Source: Limnohabitans sp. JirII-31
Lineage (GTDB): Bacteria; Pseudomonadota; Gammaproteobacteria; Burkholderiales; Burkholderiaceae_C
Assembly: GCF_002778315.1 (NCBI RefSeq)
Contig: NZ_NESA01000004.1
Coordinates: forward strand, 177,770-241,769
Direction of reading: 5' to 3'
DNA: 64,000 nt
Shown here: positions 1 to 8,757 of the stretch, in pieces
Position numbering within the stretch: position 1 is the first letter of the stretch
Layout: the number at the start of each line of letters is the position of its first letter
The notes under the pieces: generated by a model
What the model saw: the letters and a program-made list of their open reading frames with translations, nothing else
What the model was told of the DNA's origin: nothing
Databases searched by the model: none
Position numbers and translations under genes: made by a program

Positions 1-897
1 TGCGCTCGGTAGCTTTTCCAAATGGTCAGCTATTTTTTCTGCGTCGATCGCTTGGTGGTTGTCTGACAGCGCCGCCCCTTGGTCAACAGCTGTCGGATAG
101 GCCTCTACTTGGAGCGTAGGGATCGGCTGCTCGTTGGTGCTGAATGCTTGGGTCAGACCTGGTTGACGGTTTGGCGCAGACACTGCATTGCTCAGGGCTT
201 GTCGGTTGATGCCGACATCGTCTGTGGGCACTGCTTGGCGATTGGACTCAGAACCTGCGGTGTCGATCACGACACGCGTGTCATCCAGCGTGTCTTGGGG
301 GATGCCTTGTTTGTTGTCAGAGATCACCTCGTTGACGGGAACGTTTTGAACGTTCGATCCGGCAGTTGGAGCACCCGTGACCGCTTGTCGGTTGTCGGAC
401 TCGAGCTGACCCTTGCCGAGACTTTGCAGGTTGTCTTTGAGCGTTTCAGTCGGCAAAGCTTGCTTGTTAGCAGCGATGACCTCTGTGCTGACGTTTTGAA
501 CGTTGGCAGAGGTCGGCGCTGTTGTCGCGGTGGTTTGACGGTTGGTACCGATCAGGTCGTCTTGCGCAATCGCTTGACGATGGTCTTGCATCGAGTCGAT
601 GTTCACGTCTTGCTTATTGGGGGCAAGTACCGTGATGGGAACGTTCAAGACGTTGGCTTTGGCACTGTCTGACGCGGGGACTGCCACAGCGTTGGCGGGT
701 TGCTGCGGGGTTTTGTCTTGTGCGGTGTCGGTGGAGACGTCGTGGACGTGGTCAAACGCTAATTTGCGTTCACGTGTTTCTTCGGGGTGAGAAACGACAA
801 CATTCTTCGGGGTTTTGGCATTGCCAGTGTGTTCGGAGACCGAGACATGGTGCTCAGAACCGCTGCGTACTACGAAGTCGGGGAAATCGTCGTTCAT
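1..897 (-). CDS. Unrecognised protein with 50-residue tandem repeats, cut by the window edge
   Basis: The reading frame runs from an ATG at 897 to the window edge with no stop, giving 299 residues of a longer protein. I do not recognise the family. No signal peptide or membrane segment is visible. The first 80 residues are acidic, polar and low in hydrophobic residues. Residues 81-130, 131-180 and 181-230 are three degenerate tandem units of exactly 50 residues. Each opens with NVxNV, then has NKQ about 13 residues on and NRQ at positions 39-41; degenerate NRQ/NHQ/NEQ motifs continue to the edge. It may be an extended surface or scaffold protein, but that is a guess. It starts 51 bases after a tRNA-Leu on the same strand. 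The ribosome site is weak. Confidence 0.75.
   Translation of the reverse strand, partial: MNDDFPDFVVRSGSEHHVSVSEHTGNAKTPKNVVVSHPEETRERKLAFDHVHDVSTDTAQDKTPQQPANAVAVPASDSAKANVLNVPITVLAPNKQDVNIDSMQDHRQAIAQDDLIGTNRQTTATTAPTSANVQNVSTEVIAANKQALPTETLKDNLQSLGKGQLESDNRQAVTGAPTAGSNVQNVPVNEVISDNKQGIPQDTLDDTRVVIDTAGSESNRQAVPTDDVGINRQALSNAVSAPNRQPGLTQAFSTNEQPIPTLQVEAYPTAVDQGAALSDNHQAIDAEKIADHLEKLPSA
208..657 (-). repeat. Three 150-bp coding tandem repeats
   Basis: Three consecutive 150-base units (658-minus positions downward: 508-657, 358-507, 208-357) encode 50-residue repeats with conserved NVxNV, NKQ and NRQ positions. The period is exact at the protein level while the DNA has diverged, so the duplication is old and the repeat is probably under selection. 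Decayed copies may continue toward position 1. Confidence 0.7.
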
Positions 898-948
898 GGA
901 GTTTCTCTGAAAGCCAACAGGCTGCTTGGCCTGCGCTACGTTTACCAG

Positions 949-1033
949 TGGTGCCCGGGGCCGGAATCGAACCGGCACGCCTTGCGGCGGGGGATTTTGA
1001 GTCCCCTGCGTCTACCAATTTCACCACCCGGGC
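949..1033 (-). tRNA. tRNA-Leu(CAA)
   Basis: On the minus strand an 85-base class II tRNA folds with acceptor arms GCCCGGG/CCCGGGC, discriminator A and an encoded CCA end. The anticodon stem GGGGA/TCCCC encloses the loop CTCAAAA, which puts CAA at the anticodon and so reads UUG. The T loop GGTTCGATTCC is standard, and the long variable arm between the anticodon and T stems is typical of tRNA-Leu. No strong terminator separates it from the repeat-protein gene 51 bases downstream, only a 5-bp hairpin (GCCAA/TTGGC). Confidence 0.95.
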
Positions 1034-1055
1034 ACTGGAGAGAACGACCGATATT

Positions 1056-1988
1056 ATGGCACAGTCCAAGCCTATGAACGAAAAAAACTTGTACCCCACG
1101 ATTGAAGATGCGATTGGCAAAACACCTCTGGTGGCTTTGCAGCGTATTGGTGCCGCTGACAACGCGCGGCGCGGCAATGTGATTTTGGGAAAGCTCGAAG
1201 GCAACAACCCGGCGGGTTCAGTGAAAGACCGACCTGCCTTGTCGATGATTCAGCGCGCGCAAGAGCGTGGTGACATTCATCCGGGCGACACCTTGATTGA
1301 AGCCACCTCCGGCAACACAGGCATTGCGCTGGCCATGGCCGCAGCCATCAAGGGCTACCGCATGGTGTTGATCATGCCCGAGGACTTGTCGATTGAACGC
1401 GCCCAGACCATGAAGGCGTTTGGTGCTGAGTTGATCTTGACGCCCAAGAGTGGCGGCATGGAATACGCCCGCGACTTGGCTGAGCGCATGCAGCGTGAAG
1501 GCAAGGGCCGTGTGCTCGACCAATTTGGCAACGACGACAACCCGCGCATCCACTTTGAAACGACGGGCCCTGAAATTTGGCAAGACACACAAGGCCGTGT
1601 GACCCACTTTGTCAGTGCCATGGGCACCACGGGCACCATCACCGGCGTGTCGCGTTATTTGAAAACCCAAAACCCGAATGTGCGCATCATTGGCGCACAG
1701 CCCAGCGAAGGCTCACGCATTCCGGGTATTCGCAAATGGCCGCAAGAGTATTTGCCCAAAATTTACGACCCCAGCCATGTGGACGAGTTGGTCTATGTGA
1801 GCCAAGACGATGCCGAAGAGATGTGTCGCCGGCTGGCACGCGAAGAAGGTATTTTTGCGGGCATCTCGGCAGCGGGTGCTTGCTGTGTGGCGCAACACAT
1901 TGCCGAGCAGGTGGAGAACGCGACCATTGTGTTCATCGTCTGTGACCGGGGGGACAGGTATCTCTCAACCGGTGTGTTTCCCGCATGA
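1056..1988 (+). CDS. cysM: Cysteine synthase B (O-acetylserine sulfhydrylase)
   Basis: CysM makes L-cysteine from O-acetylserine and sulfide or thiosulfate, using PLP, in the cytoplasm. The 310-residue product has the PLP lysine in NPAGSVKDRP (K57), the phosphate and substrate loop SGNTG (85-89) and GTTGTITG later; these spacings match the CysM rather than the CysK branch. The start at 1056 is preferred, but an in-frame ATG at 1074 would give 304 residues, closer to the usual 303. Neither has a strong ribosome site. The stop overlaps the Nudix gene start as ATGA, so the two are probably translationally coupled. Confidence 0.95.
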   Translation: MAQSKPMNEKNLYPTIEDAIGKTPLVALQRIGAADNARRGNVILGKLEGNNPAGSVKDRPALSMIQRAQERGDIHPGDTLIEATSGNTGIALAMAAAIKGYRMVLIMPEDLSIERAQTMKAFGAELILTPKSGGMEYARDLAERMQREGKGRVLDQFGNDDNPRIHFETTGPEIWQDTQGRVTHFVSAMGTTGTITGVSRYLKTQNPNVRIIGAQPSEGSRIPGIRKWPQEYLPKIYDPSHVDELVYVSQDDAEEMCRRLAREEGIFAGISAAGACCVAQHIAEQVENATIVFIVCDRGDRYLSTGVFPA

Positions 1989-2527
1989 GTGCGTTTCGTT
2001 TTTGCCCAAGTTGCGCCACACCCCTGAGCCTGATTGCCAAAGAAGAAGACGGTGGGCTGACCGAGCGTTTGCGTTGTGTCGCCTGTGATTGGACCCACTG
2101 GAACAATCCGACACCCGTGTTGGCGGCCATCGTGCAATACCGGGGTCAAATTTTGCTGGCACGCAATGCCGCATGGACCGGGCGGCGCTTTGCTTTGATC
2201 ACCGGATTCATGGAGGCGGGTGAATCACCCGAAGATGGCATTCGCCGTGAGATTGCCGAAGAAACCCACTTACAGACCGAATCCTTGAGTTTGGTGGGGG
2301 TGTATGACTTTCAGCGCATGAACCAAGTCATCATTGCCTACCATGCGGTTGCGGATGGTGACATTGCACTGTCGCCAGAGTTGGTAGAGTACAAGCTTTA
2401 CCGCCCCGAAGATGTGATTTGTTGGCCTGCTGGCACCGGTTACGCCATGGCCGATTGGCAGCGTACGCAAGGCATTGAGCCACGCTTCATGGAGTGGGCG
2501 GAGCGTGAAAAACTGAACCTAGATTGA
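1985..2527 (+). CDS. Nudix hydrolase with N-terminal zinc ribbon
   Basis: The 180-residue protein opens with a four-cysteine zinc ribbon (C7xxC10, C31xxC34), followed by a Nudix fold. Its Nudix box spans about residues 74-96: G-x5-E-x7-REIAEE, with His in place of the usual second Gly. The layout resembles the zinc-ribbon and catalytic half of NudC-type NADH pyrophosphatases, so a nucleoside-diphosphate-linked substrate is likely, but the substrate cannot be read from sequence. It overlaps cysM by four bases and lies six bases before the TusA-like gene. Confidence 0.85.
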   Translation: MSAFRFCPSCATPLSLIAKEEDGGLTERLRCVACDWTHWNNPTPVLAAIVQYRGQILLARNAAWTGRRFALITGFMEAGESPEDGIRREIAEETHLQTESLSLVGVYDFQRMNQVIIAYHAVADGDIALSPELVEYKLYRPEDVICWPAGTGYAMADWQRTQGIEPRFMEWAEREKLNLD

Positions 2528-2533
2528 CTTGAT

Positions 2534-2761
2534 ATGCACATTGACCAAGAACTCGACACCCGTGGCCTGAATTGCCCCTTGCCGATTCTCAAAGCCAAAA
2601 AGGCACTGACCACCATGCAAAGCGGTGAGCTGCTGCGTGTCACGTCGACGGATGCCGGGTCGATGCGCGATTTTGCGGCGTTTGCCAAGCAGACGGGTAA
2701 CGAACTCGTGTCCCAAGAAACCTCGGGCAACGACTTCATTCACGTGCTCAAGAGACGTTGA
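2534..2761 (+). CDS. TusA/SirA-family sulfur carrier protein
   Basis: This 75-residue protein has the family hallmark CPxP (C14-PLP) in the context [11 protein letters not shown], with the short beta-alpha fold expected of TusA. The cysteine carries persulfide sulfur, for example for tRNA thiolation or molybdenum cofactor assembly. Its position behind cysM and a Nudix gene makes a sulfur-transfer role plausible. Its 3' end overlaps the convergent galU gene by 14 bases, so both stop codons lie within the other gene. Confidence 0.88.
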   Translation: MHIDQELDTRGLNCPLPILKAKKALTTMQSGELLRVTSTDAGSMRDFAAFAKQTGNELVSQETSGNDFIHVLKRR

Positions 2762-3632
2762 GTTGCTGGAGGTAGTCGCGGAACTCGGCACCGACCTCAG
2801 GGTGTTGCAAGGCCAACTCGACCGTGGCCTGTAAAAAGCCTTGCTTGCTGCCGCAGTCATAACGTTTGCCTGCGTAAGAAAACGCCAACACCTTTTCTGT
2901 GGCCAGCAAACCGGCAATGCCGTCGGTGAGTTGAATTTCGCCTTGCACGCCACGTCCGCCCGCGCGGATGCGTTCAAACACGGCAGGGGTCAAGATGTAG
3001 CGCCCCGCCACGGCCAGACGCGAAGGGGCCACCTCGGCCTTGGGTTTTTCGACCATGTGCTGCACGTCCACCAACCCTTGCCCCATGTCATGGCCCGCCA
3101 CGATGCCGTAGCGGTGCACATGGTCGAGCGGTACTTCTTGTACAGCCAGCACCGACGAGCGGGTGCGCGCAAATACCTCGGCCATTTGTTTCAGCACGCC
3201 GGGTCCTCCGGCCTGACCTTGCATCAGGTCATCGGCCAGCAACACTGCAAATGGCGCATCCCCCACCAAGTGCTCAGCGCACAACACGGCATGACCCAAC
3301 CCCAAGGCTCGCGGTTGGCGCACATACACGCATTGCATGTCGCTGGGTTGTACGCTGCGCACCACCTCGAGCAAGGCGTGTTTGCCCGCGGCTTCGAGTT
3401 CGGTTTCCAACTCGTAGGCCGTGTCGAAGTGGTCTTCAATGGCCCGTTTGCTGCGGCCCGTGACAAAAATCATTTCACGAATACCCGCCTCATAAGCCTC
3501 TTCCACCGCGTACTGAATCAGCGGCTTATCGACCACGGGCAGCATCTCTTTGGGGCTGGCTTTGGTGGCAGGTAGAAAACGGGTGCCCATGCCCGCGACG
3601 GGGAACACGGCTTTGGTCAAGACTGGTTTCAT
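2748..3632 (-). CDS. galU: UTP-glucose-1-phosphate uridylyltransferase
   Basis: GalU makes UDP-glucose from UTP and glucose-1-phosphate for envelope polysaccharides. The 294-residue product begins [19 protein letters not shown] with the nucleotidyltransferase loop [11 protein letters not shown] (14-24), then [15 protein letters not shown]. The start at 3632 is chosen because the family begins there; upstream in-frame codons give a basic, non-conserved extension. It is 25 bases downstream of valS on the same strand, so the two may be co-transcribed. It is convergent with the TusA-like gene. Confidence 0.96.
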   Translation of the reverse strand: MKPVLTKAVFPVAGMGTRFLPATKASPKEMLPVVDKPLIQYAVEEAYEAGIREMIFVTGRSKRAIEDHFDTAYELETELEAAGKHALLEVVRSVQPSDMQCVYVRQPRALGLGHAVLCAEHLVGDAPFAVLLADDLMQGQAGGPGVLKQMAEVFARTRSSVLAVQEVPLDHVHRYGIVAGHDMGQGLVDVQHMVEKPKAEVAPSRLAVAGRYILTPAVFERIRAGGRGVQGEIQLTDGIAGLLATEKVLAFSYAGKRYDCGSKQGFLQATVELALQHPEVGAEFRDYLQQLNVS

Positions 3633-3657
3633 GCGAATCTCTGATTTTTTACAAAGC

Positions 3658-6600
3658 TTACTTGGCGAGCCGTTGCAACTGGTCTTGCACCTTGGCCAAG
3701 GTGGCGGTGAAGTCGGCCACGCGTTTTTTCTCTTGCTCAATCACGGCAGGAGGGGCTTTGGCCACAAAGGCCTCGTTGCTGAGCTTGGCGTGGGCTTTGG
3801 TGATCTCGTTTTGCAAACGGTCAGCCTCTTTGCCCAAACGCACTTTTTCGGCGGCCACATCGATCTCGATGAACAAGCACAAGCGCAGTTCACCCACCAC
3901 GGCCACTGGGGCGTCCTGTGCGGCGGAGCCCCAGGCGGAGGCGTCGTCAAAGACCTTGACTTCACTGAGCTTGGCCAGTGCTTGTAGCACGGGCGCGGCG
4001 GACTGCATGAAGGCCACATCTTGCGGGTTGCTTGCCAACGCAAACAAAGGCATGCGGGTGGCGGGTGACACATTCATTTCACCGCGCAAATTGCGACAGG
4101 CATCCACCAAAGACTTCAAGCGCGCCACATGCGCTTCGGCTTTTTCGTCGATGCGCTCGGGTTGGCTCACCGGGTAGGCGCTGACGCTGACAGATGCGTG
4201 CGCTGCATCTGCAGGCAAACGCCCCGCCACCAGTGCCACTTTTTGCCACAGCTCTTCGGTGATGAACGGGATGATGGGGTGGGCCAAACGCAAAATGGTT
4301 TCCAGCACCCGAATCAGGGTGCGGCGGGTGCCGCGTTGCTGGGCCTCGCTGCCCGTGTTGATTTGCACCTTGGCAATTTCCAGGTACCAGTCGCAGAACT
4401 CGTTCCAGACGAAGTCGTAGACGGTGTTGGCCACGTTGTCGAGGCGGTATTCGGCAAAGCCTTTGGCCACCTCGGCTTCGACGCGCTGGAGTTGCGACAC
4501 GATCCAGCGGTCGGCTTGGCTAAACGACAGGTAGCCGTGGAACGGCCCTGCTGCAGTCGCGTTGCCTGCGGTGTCAACGCCAGGTGCGGCGCACTCCGCT
4601 TTGGTGTGCTCTTTCAGACCGCAGTCTTGGCCCTCGCAGTTCATCAACACAAACCGGGTGGCGTTCCACAGCTTGTTGCAGAAGTTGCGATAGCCCTCGC
4701 AGCGTTTGCTGTCAAAGTTGACGCTGCGGCCCAAACTGGCCAGTGCTGCAAAGGTGAAGCGCAGCGCATCGGCGCCGTAGGCGGGAATGCCTTCTGGAAA
4801 TTCTTTTTCGGTTTGCTTGCGCACCTTGGGTGCGGTTTCGGGTTTGCGCAGGCCCTGGGTGCGTTTGTCGAGCAAAGGCTCGAGCGAGATGCCGTCGATC
4901 AAGTCCACCGGGTCGAGCACGTTGCCTTCGGACTTGCTCATTTTTTTGCCTTGCGCATCGAGCACCAAGCCGTGGATGTAGACATGCTTGAACGGCACAC
5001 GACCCGTGAAGTGGGTGGTCATCATGATCATGCGGGCGACCCAGAAGAAGATGATGTCGTAGCCGGTGACCAGCACGCTGGAAGGCAAGTACAGGTCGTA
5101 GTCGTTGGTTGGGCTCTCAGTGGTTCCGAGGTCGTGGGCGCCGGAGACGGTCTTGCTCCTCTTCGCTTCGCTCAGAATGTCGCTGCGGCCATCCCCAGCG
5201 CCCGCGCCCTCAGAGTCGGCGCTCCATCCCAACGTGGAGAAGGGAACCAAGGCAGACGAATACCAGGTGTCCAACACGTCTTCATCGCGCTTGAGCGTTT
5301 TGCCGGGAGCTTGGGCTTGCGCTTCGGCTTCGTTGCGGGCCACATAGACTTGGCCGTCTTCGTCGTACCAAGCCGGAATTTGATGGCCCCACCAGAGCTG
5401 GCGGCTGATGCACCAGTCCTGGATGTTGTTCATCCACTGGTTGTAGGTGTTGATCCAGTTCTCAGGCACAAACTTGACCTGACCCGACTGCACCGCGTCA
5501 ATGGCTTTTTGGGTGATGCTCTTGCCGGTGGCGTCGCCCTTGCCCACTTGGTTCATGGCGACAAACCATTGGTCGGTCAGCATGGGTTCAATCACTTGGC
5601 CGGTGCGTGCGCAACGCGGCACCATGAGTTTGTGTTTCTTGACTTCCACCAAGTGACCTGCGGCTTCGAGGTCGGCCACCACAGCCTTGCGGGCTACAAA
5701 GCGGTCTAAGCCACGGTATTTTTCGGGGGCGTTGGTGTTGATTGTGGCGTTGAGGTGGAGCACGCAAATCATGTCGAGCTTGTGGCGCTGACCGACGGCG
5801 TAGTCGTTTTGATCGTGCGCCGGGGTGACTTTGACCACGCCCGTGCCAAATGCTTTGTCCACGTAGTCGTCGGCAATGACGGGGATGGTGCGGTCGCACA
5901 AAGGCAGTTTGACCTGCTTGCCGATCAGGGCTTGGTAGCGCTCATCTTCGGGGTGAACCATCACAGCCACGTCACCCAGCAATGTTTCGGGGCGGGTGGT
6001 TGCCACGACCAAGCCTTGCACGCTTTCGCCGTTGACGGTTTGTGGACCGTCGACCAAGTCGTAGCGGATGTGCCACAGCGAGCCGTCTTCTTCTGCGCTT
6101 TCGACTTCCAAGTCAGACACCGCGCTCATGAGTTCCGGGTCCCAATTGACCAGACGCTTGCCACGGTAGATCAGACCTTGTTGGTACAGCTTCACAAAGG
6201 TCTCGGTCACGGTTTTGGACAACTTGGGGTCCATGGTGAAGTACTCACGGCTCCAATCCACGCTGTCGCCCATGCGGCGCATTTGGCTGGTGATGGTGCT
6301 GCCCGATTGCTCTTTCCACTCCCACACTTTGGAGACAAAGTTTTTACGTGCTTCGGCGGGCGTCGGGCCCATGTCGTGGCGGCTGATGCCTTGGGCTTGT
6401 AACTGGCGCTCCACCACGATTTGGGTGGCAATGCCTGCGTGGTCGGTGCCTGGAATCCACGCTGTGTTGAAGCCCATCATGCGGTGGTAGCGCGTGAGGC
6501 TGTCCATGATGGTCTGGTTGAAGGCGTGGCCCATGTGCAAGGTGCCGGTCACATTGGGTGGTGGCAGCTGGATGGAAAAAGCGGGTGCACCTGCTTGTGG

Positions 6601-6747
6601 AGCCTGGGTGCCACGAAAACCGGCCACGCCGTAGCCACGTTTTTCCCACTCGGGGCCCCAATGGGCTTCCAGCGCAGCGGGCTCGAACGATTTGGACAGG
6701 CTCTCTAGGCCTGGTTGTGCGGCTTTGGGGGTGGACGAATTGCTCAT
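3658..6747 (-). CDS. valS: Valine-tRNA ligase
   Basis: This class I synthetase charges tRNA-Val. The 1029-residue product has the HIGH-type motif HMGH at 71-74, the KMSKS loop in [12 protein letters not shown], a large editing domain between them, and the C-terminal coiled-coil arm typical of ValRS (last about 70 residues). The start at 6747 ([10 protein letters not shown]) is preferred; a 24-residue upstream extension is possible but looks non-coding. Between W508 and P555 there are about 46 residues where E. coli ValRS has about 11, an in-frame insertion rich in Gly, Ser and Ala. Otherwise length and motifs are normal, so the gene should be functional. Confidence 0.97.
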   Translation of the reverse strand: MSNSSTPKAAQPGLESLSKSFEPAALEAHWGPEWEKRGYGVAGFRGTQAPQAGAPAFSIQLPPPNVTGTLHMGHAFNQTIMDSLTRYHRMMGFNTAWIPGTDHAGIATQIVVERQLQAQGISRHDMGPTPAEARKNFVSKVWEWKEQSGSTITSQMRRMGDSVDWSREYFTMDPKLSKTVTETFVKLYQQGLIYRGKRLVNWDPELMSAVSDLEVESAEEDGSLWHIRYDLVDGPQTVNGESVQGLVVATTRPETLLGDVAVMVHPEDERYQALIGKQVKLPLCDRTIPVIADDYVDKAFGTGVVKVTPAHDQNDYAVGQRHKLDMICVLHLNATINTNAPEKYRGLDRFVARKAVVADLEAAGHLVEVKKHKLMVPRCARTGQVIEPMLTDQWFVAMNQVGKGDATGKSITQKAIDAVQSGQVKFVPENWINTYNQWMNNIQDWCISRQLWWGHQIPAWYDEDGQVYVARNEAEAQAQAPGKTLKRDEDVLDTWYSSALVPFSTLGWSADSEGAGAGDGRSDILSEAKRSKTVSGAHDLGTTESPTNDYDLYLPSSVLVTGYDIIFFWVARMIMMTTHFTGRVPFKHVYIHGLVLDAQGKKMSKSEGNVLDPVDLIDGISLEPLLDKRTQGLRKPETAPKVRKQTEKEFPEGIPAYGADALRFTFAALASLGRSVNFDSKRCEGYRNFCNKLWNATRFVLMNCEGQDCGLKEHTKAECAAPGVDTAGNATAAGPFHGYLSFSQADRWIVSQLQRVEAEVAKGFAEYRLDNVANTVYDFVWNEFCDWYLEIAKVQINTGSEAQQRGTRRTLIRVLETILRLAHPIIPFITEELWQKVALVAGRLPADAAHASVSVSAYPVSQPERIDEKAEAHVARLKSLVDACRNLRGEMNVSPATRMPLFALASNPQDVAFMQSAAPVLQALAKLSEVKVFDDASAWGSAAQDAPVAVVGELRLCLFIEIDVAAEKVRLGKEADRLQNEITKAHAKLSNEAFVAKAPPAVIEQEKKRVADFTATLAKVQDQLQRLAK
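5107..5223 (-). repeat. Candidate in-frame inserted element inside valS
   Basis: About 105-117 bases interrupt a conserved part of valS in frame, encoding roughly residues 509-547. Short inverted arms are visible: GGGCGC at 5136-5141 with GCGCCC at 5198-5203, and GGGC at 5111-5114 with GCCC at 5206-5209. The encoded stretch includes ILSEAKRSK, which recalls the ILSEAK-type peptides encoded by dispersed palindromic repeats in other bacteria. No second copy was noticed in this window, so calling it a mobile repeat is inference. Confidence 0.4.
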
Positions 6748-6890
6748 GGACACGGCTTTGGGAAATGAAAAACGGCAAGCCAAAAAGCTGCCGTTTGAGA
6801 CTGGAAATAAGGTGATCACATTCTACCTAGCGGGGTTTAGGTCTGACGCTTCTTGTCGCAGGCGTCAAACACCGTTACGCTTTAGCGGTC

Positions 6891-6909
6891 TTTGACAGCA
6901 ATGGTCAAA
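6891..6909 (+). promoter_or_regulatory. Inverted repeats upstream of the rubrerythrin operon
   Basis: A perfect inverted repeat, TTTGAC-N7-GTCAAA, lies 31 bases before the rubrerythrin ATG. A second one, TGACGC-N12-GCGTCA, lies at 6844-6867. TTGACA at 6892-6897 could serve as a -35 box but has no good -10 box after it. Position and symmetry suggest an operator; the regulator is unknown. The N7 spacer does not fit the FNR spacing. Confidence 0.4.
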
Positions 6910-6939
6910 GCATTTGTTCAACCCTTAGGAGATATTCCC

Positions 6940-7362
6940 ATGGCAGCACTCAAAGGCTCACGCACGGAGCAATGTTTGAAAGACGCCTTTGCCGGCGAAT
7001 CTCAGGCCAACCGTCGCTACTTGTATTTCGCGAACAAAGCTGACGTTGAAGGTCAGAACGATGTGGCTGCGCTGTTTCGCTCCACCGCCGAAGGCGAAAC
7101 AGGCCACGCCCATGGACACCTGGAGTTTTTGGAACAGTCGGGTGACCCCGCGACGGGCCTACCCATTGGTTCAACGCGTCAAAACCTGGCGTCTGCTGTG
7201 GCAGGCGAAACCCATGAGTACACCGACATGTACCCTGGTATGGCCAAGACCGCACGCGATGAAGGTTTTGATGAGGTCGCCGACTGGTTTGAAACCCTGG
7301 CCAAAGCAGAGCGCTCGCATGCCAACCGTTACCAAAAAGCCTTGAACGAACTGGTGGATTGA
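6940..7362 (+). CDS. Rubrerythrin-family diiron protein without a rubredoxin domain
   Basis: The 140-residue ferritin-like protein carries paired diiron ligand motifs: E20 in [12 protein letters not shown]51/E53 with H56, E90/E93, and E124 with H127 ([10 protein letters not shown]). Rubrerythrins reduce hydrogen peroxide with electrons from a redox partner. The C-terminal rubredoxin domain is absent, so electrons must come from another protein; the iron-sulfur protein 45 bases downstream is the obvious candidate. The ATG at 6940 is chosen because AGGAG lies just upstream and because the 16 in-frame residues before it are not family-like. It is the first gene of a three-gene operon. Confidence 0.92.
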   Translation: MAALKGSRTEQCLKDAFAGESQANRRYLYFANKADVEGQNDVAALFRSTAEGETGHAHGHLEFLEQSGDPATGLPIGSTRQNLASAVAGETHEYTDMYPGMAKTARDEGFDEVADWFETLAKAERSHANRYQKALNELVD

Positions 7363-7407
7363 TCTCATTGCCGCAATCGCTGTGTGCTTGATGAGAAGGA
7401 GACCCAC

Positions 7408-8757
7408 ATGGCCACCGAAGGCAATTTGCAAGCCCCCACCCGACATGCTCTTGATTGGCGCAATCCTGACTTTTATGACGAAGCGCAGTGCGTCCAGGAG
7501 TTGGAGCGCATCTTTGACATCTGTCACGGTTGTCGCCGCTGTGTGAGCCTGTGCGGCGCGTTTCCCACCTTGTTTGATTTGGTGGATGGCAGCGCGACGC
7601 TAGAAGTCGATGGCGTGGACAAAAAAGACTACTGGCGTGTGGTGGATCAGTGCTACATGTGCGATCTGTGCTACATGACCAAGTGCCCATACACCCCGCC
7701 GCACGCCTGGAACCTGGATTTTCCGCACACCATGTTGCGCGCCAAGGCCATCCAGTTCAAAAAGGGCGAGGTGGGCATGGCTGAGCAACTGCTTGCCTCG
7801 ACCGATGTGCATGGTTCTTTGGCCGGCATTCCCATCGTGGTGCAGGCGGTCAATGCGATCAACCACAGCCAACTGGGCCGCAAAGTCTTGGAGTCGGTGG
7901 CTGGTGTGGACAAGAACGCTTGGTTGCCTTCGCTGGCCACGCGCAAGTTCCGCTCAAGCGTGGACGAGGCACAAAGCACACAGGTGGTGAACGGTGCCAA
8001 GACGCCGGGCAAGGTGGCTGTTTATGCCACCTGTTACATCAACTACAACGAGCCCGGTATTGGCCACGACTTGTTGAAAATCTTGGACCACAACGACATT
8101 CCGTATGTCTTGGTCGAGAAAGAAAAATGCTGTGGCATGCCCAAGCTTGAACTGGGTGATTTGGACGCCGTCCATGCGGCGAAAGAGGCCAACATTCCTG
8201 TGCTTGTTGAGTATGCGAAAGCGGGCTACGCCATCATGGCGGCAGTGCCCAGCTGTGCGCTGATGTTCAAGCAAGAGATTCCACTGATGTACCCCGAATG
8301 TGCCGATACCCAGTTGGTCAAGCAGCACATGTGGGACCCGTTCGAGTACTTCATGGCGCGTAAGCGCGACGGGTTGTTGAAAACAGATTTTGTGCAACCA
8401 CTGGGCAAAGTGAGTTACCAAATTCCATGTCATGGGCGCGTGCAAAATATCGGCCGCAAGACCGAAGAAATGCTCAAGATGATTCCAGACACCGAGATCA
8501 ACACAGTGGAGCGTTGCTCGGGCCATGCGGGTACGTACGGCGTGAAAAAAGCTTCGCATGCTTATTCGATGAAGATTGGCAAACCTGTCTTCAAAGCCAT
8601 GGCCACCATGAAAGATGGCAGCCATCCCGACTACATCAGCTCCGACTGTCCCTTGGGCGGGCACCACATTGCCCAAGGTTTTGAGGTCAATGGTTTGGGG
8701 TCTCCAGAGTTGAACCATCCACTGACGCTGGTGCGCAAAGCTTACGGATTGACATGA
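7408..8757 (+). CDS. CCG-domain iron-sulfur oxidoreductase (HdrD/GlpC-like)
   Basis: The 449-residue protein has two N-terminal cluster motifs: C39xxC42xxC45xxxC49 and C82xxC85xxC88xxxxC93P, the second with one extra residue of spacing. Two cysteine-rich CCG-type domains follow. The first has EKCCGMPK and PSCALMFK; the second has PCHGR, RCSGHAG and SDCPLGG, where CSG replaces CCG. Such proteins pass electrons between iron-sulfur clusters, as in GlpC, LldE or heterodisulfide reductase subunit D. No FAD domain is present. The ATG at 7408 follows a good GAAGGAG site. It lies between rubrerythrin and the DUF3501 gene and overlaps the latter as ATGA, so it probably feeds electrons to the rubrerythrin (inference). 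Confidence 0.88.
   Translation: MATEGNLQAPTRHALDWRNPDFYDEAQCVQELERIFDICHGCRRCVSLCGAFPTLFDLVDGSATLEVDGVDKKDYWRVVDQCYMCDLCYMTKCPYTPPHAWNLDFPHTMLRAKAIQFKKGEVGMAEQLLASTDVHGSLAGIPIVVQAVNAINHSQLGRKVLESVAGVDKNAWLPSLATRKFRSSVDEAQSTQVVNGAKTPGKVAVYATCYINYNEPGIGHDLLKILDHNDIPYVLVEKEKCCGMPKLELGDLDAVHAAKEANIPVLVEYAKAGYAIMAAVPSCALMFKQEIPLMYPECADTQLVKQHMWDPFEYFMARKRDGLLKTDFVQPLGKVSYQIPCHGRVQNIGRKTEEMLKMIPDTEINTVERCSGHAGTYGVKKASHAYSMKIGKPVFKAMATMKDGSHPDYISSDCPLGGHHIAQGFEVNGLGSPELNHPLTLVRKAYGLT

Noticed and set aside
4129..5709. 526-residue open frame on the strand opposite valS
   Set aside because: It is wholly antisense to a well-supported valS gene and shows no family pattern; long antisense frames are expected from the codon bias here.
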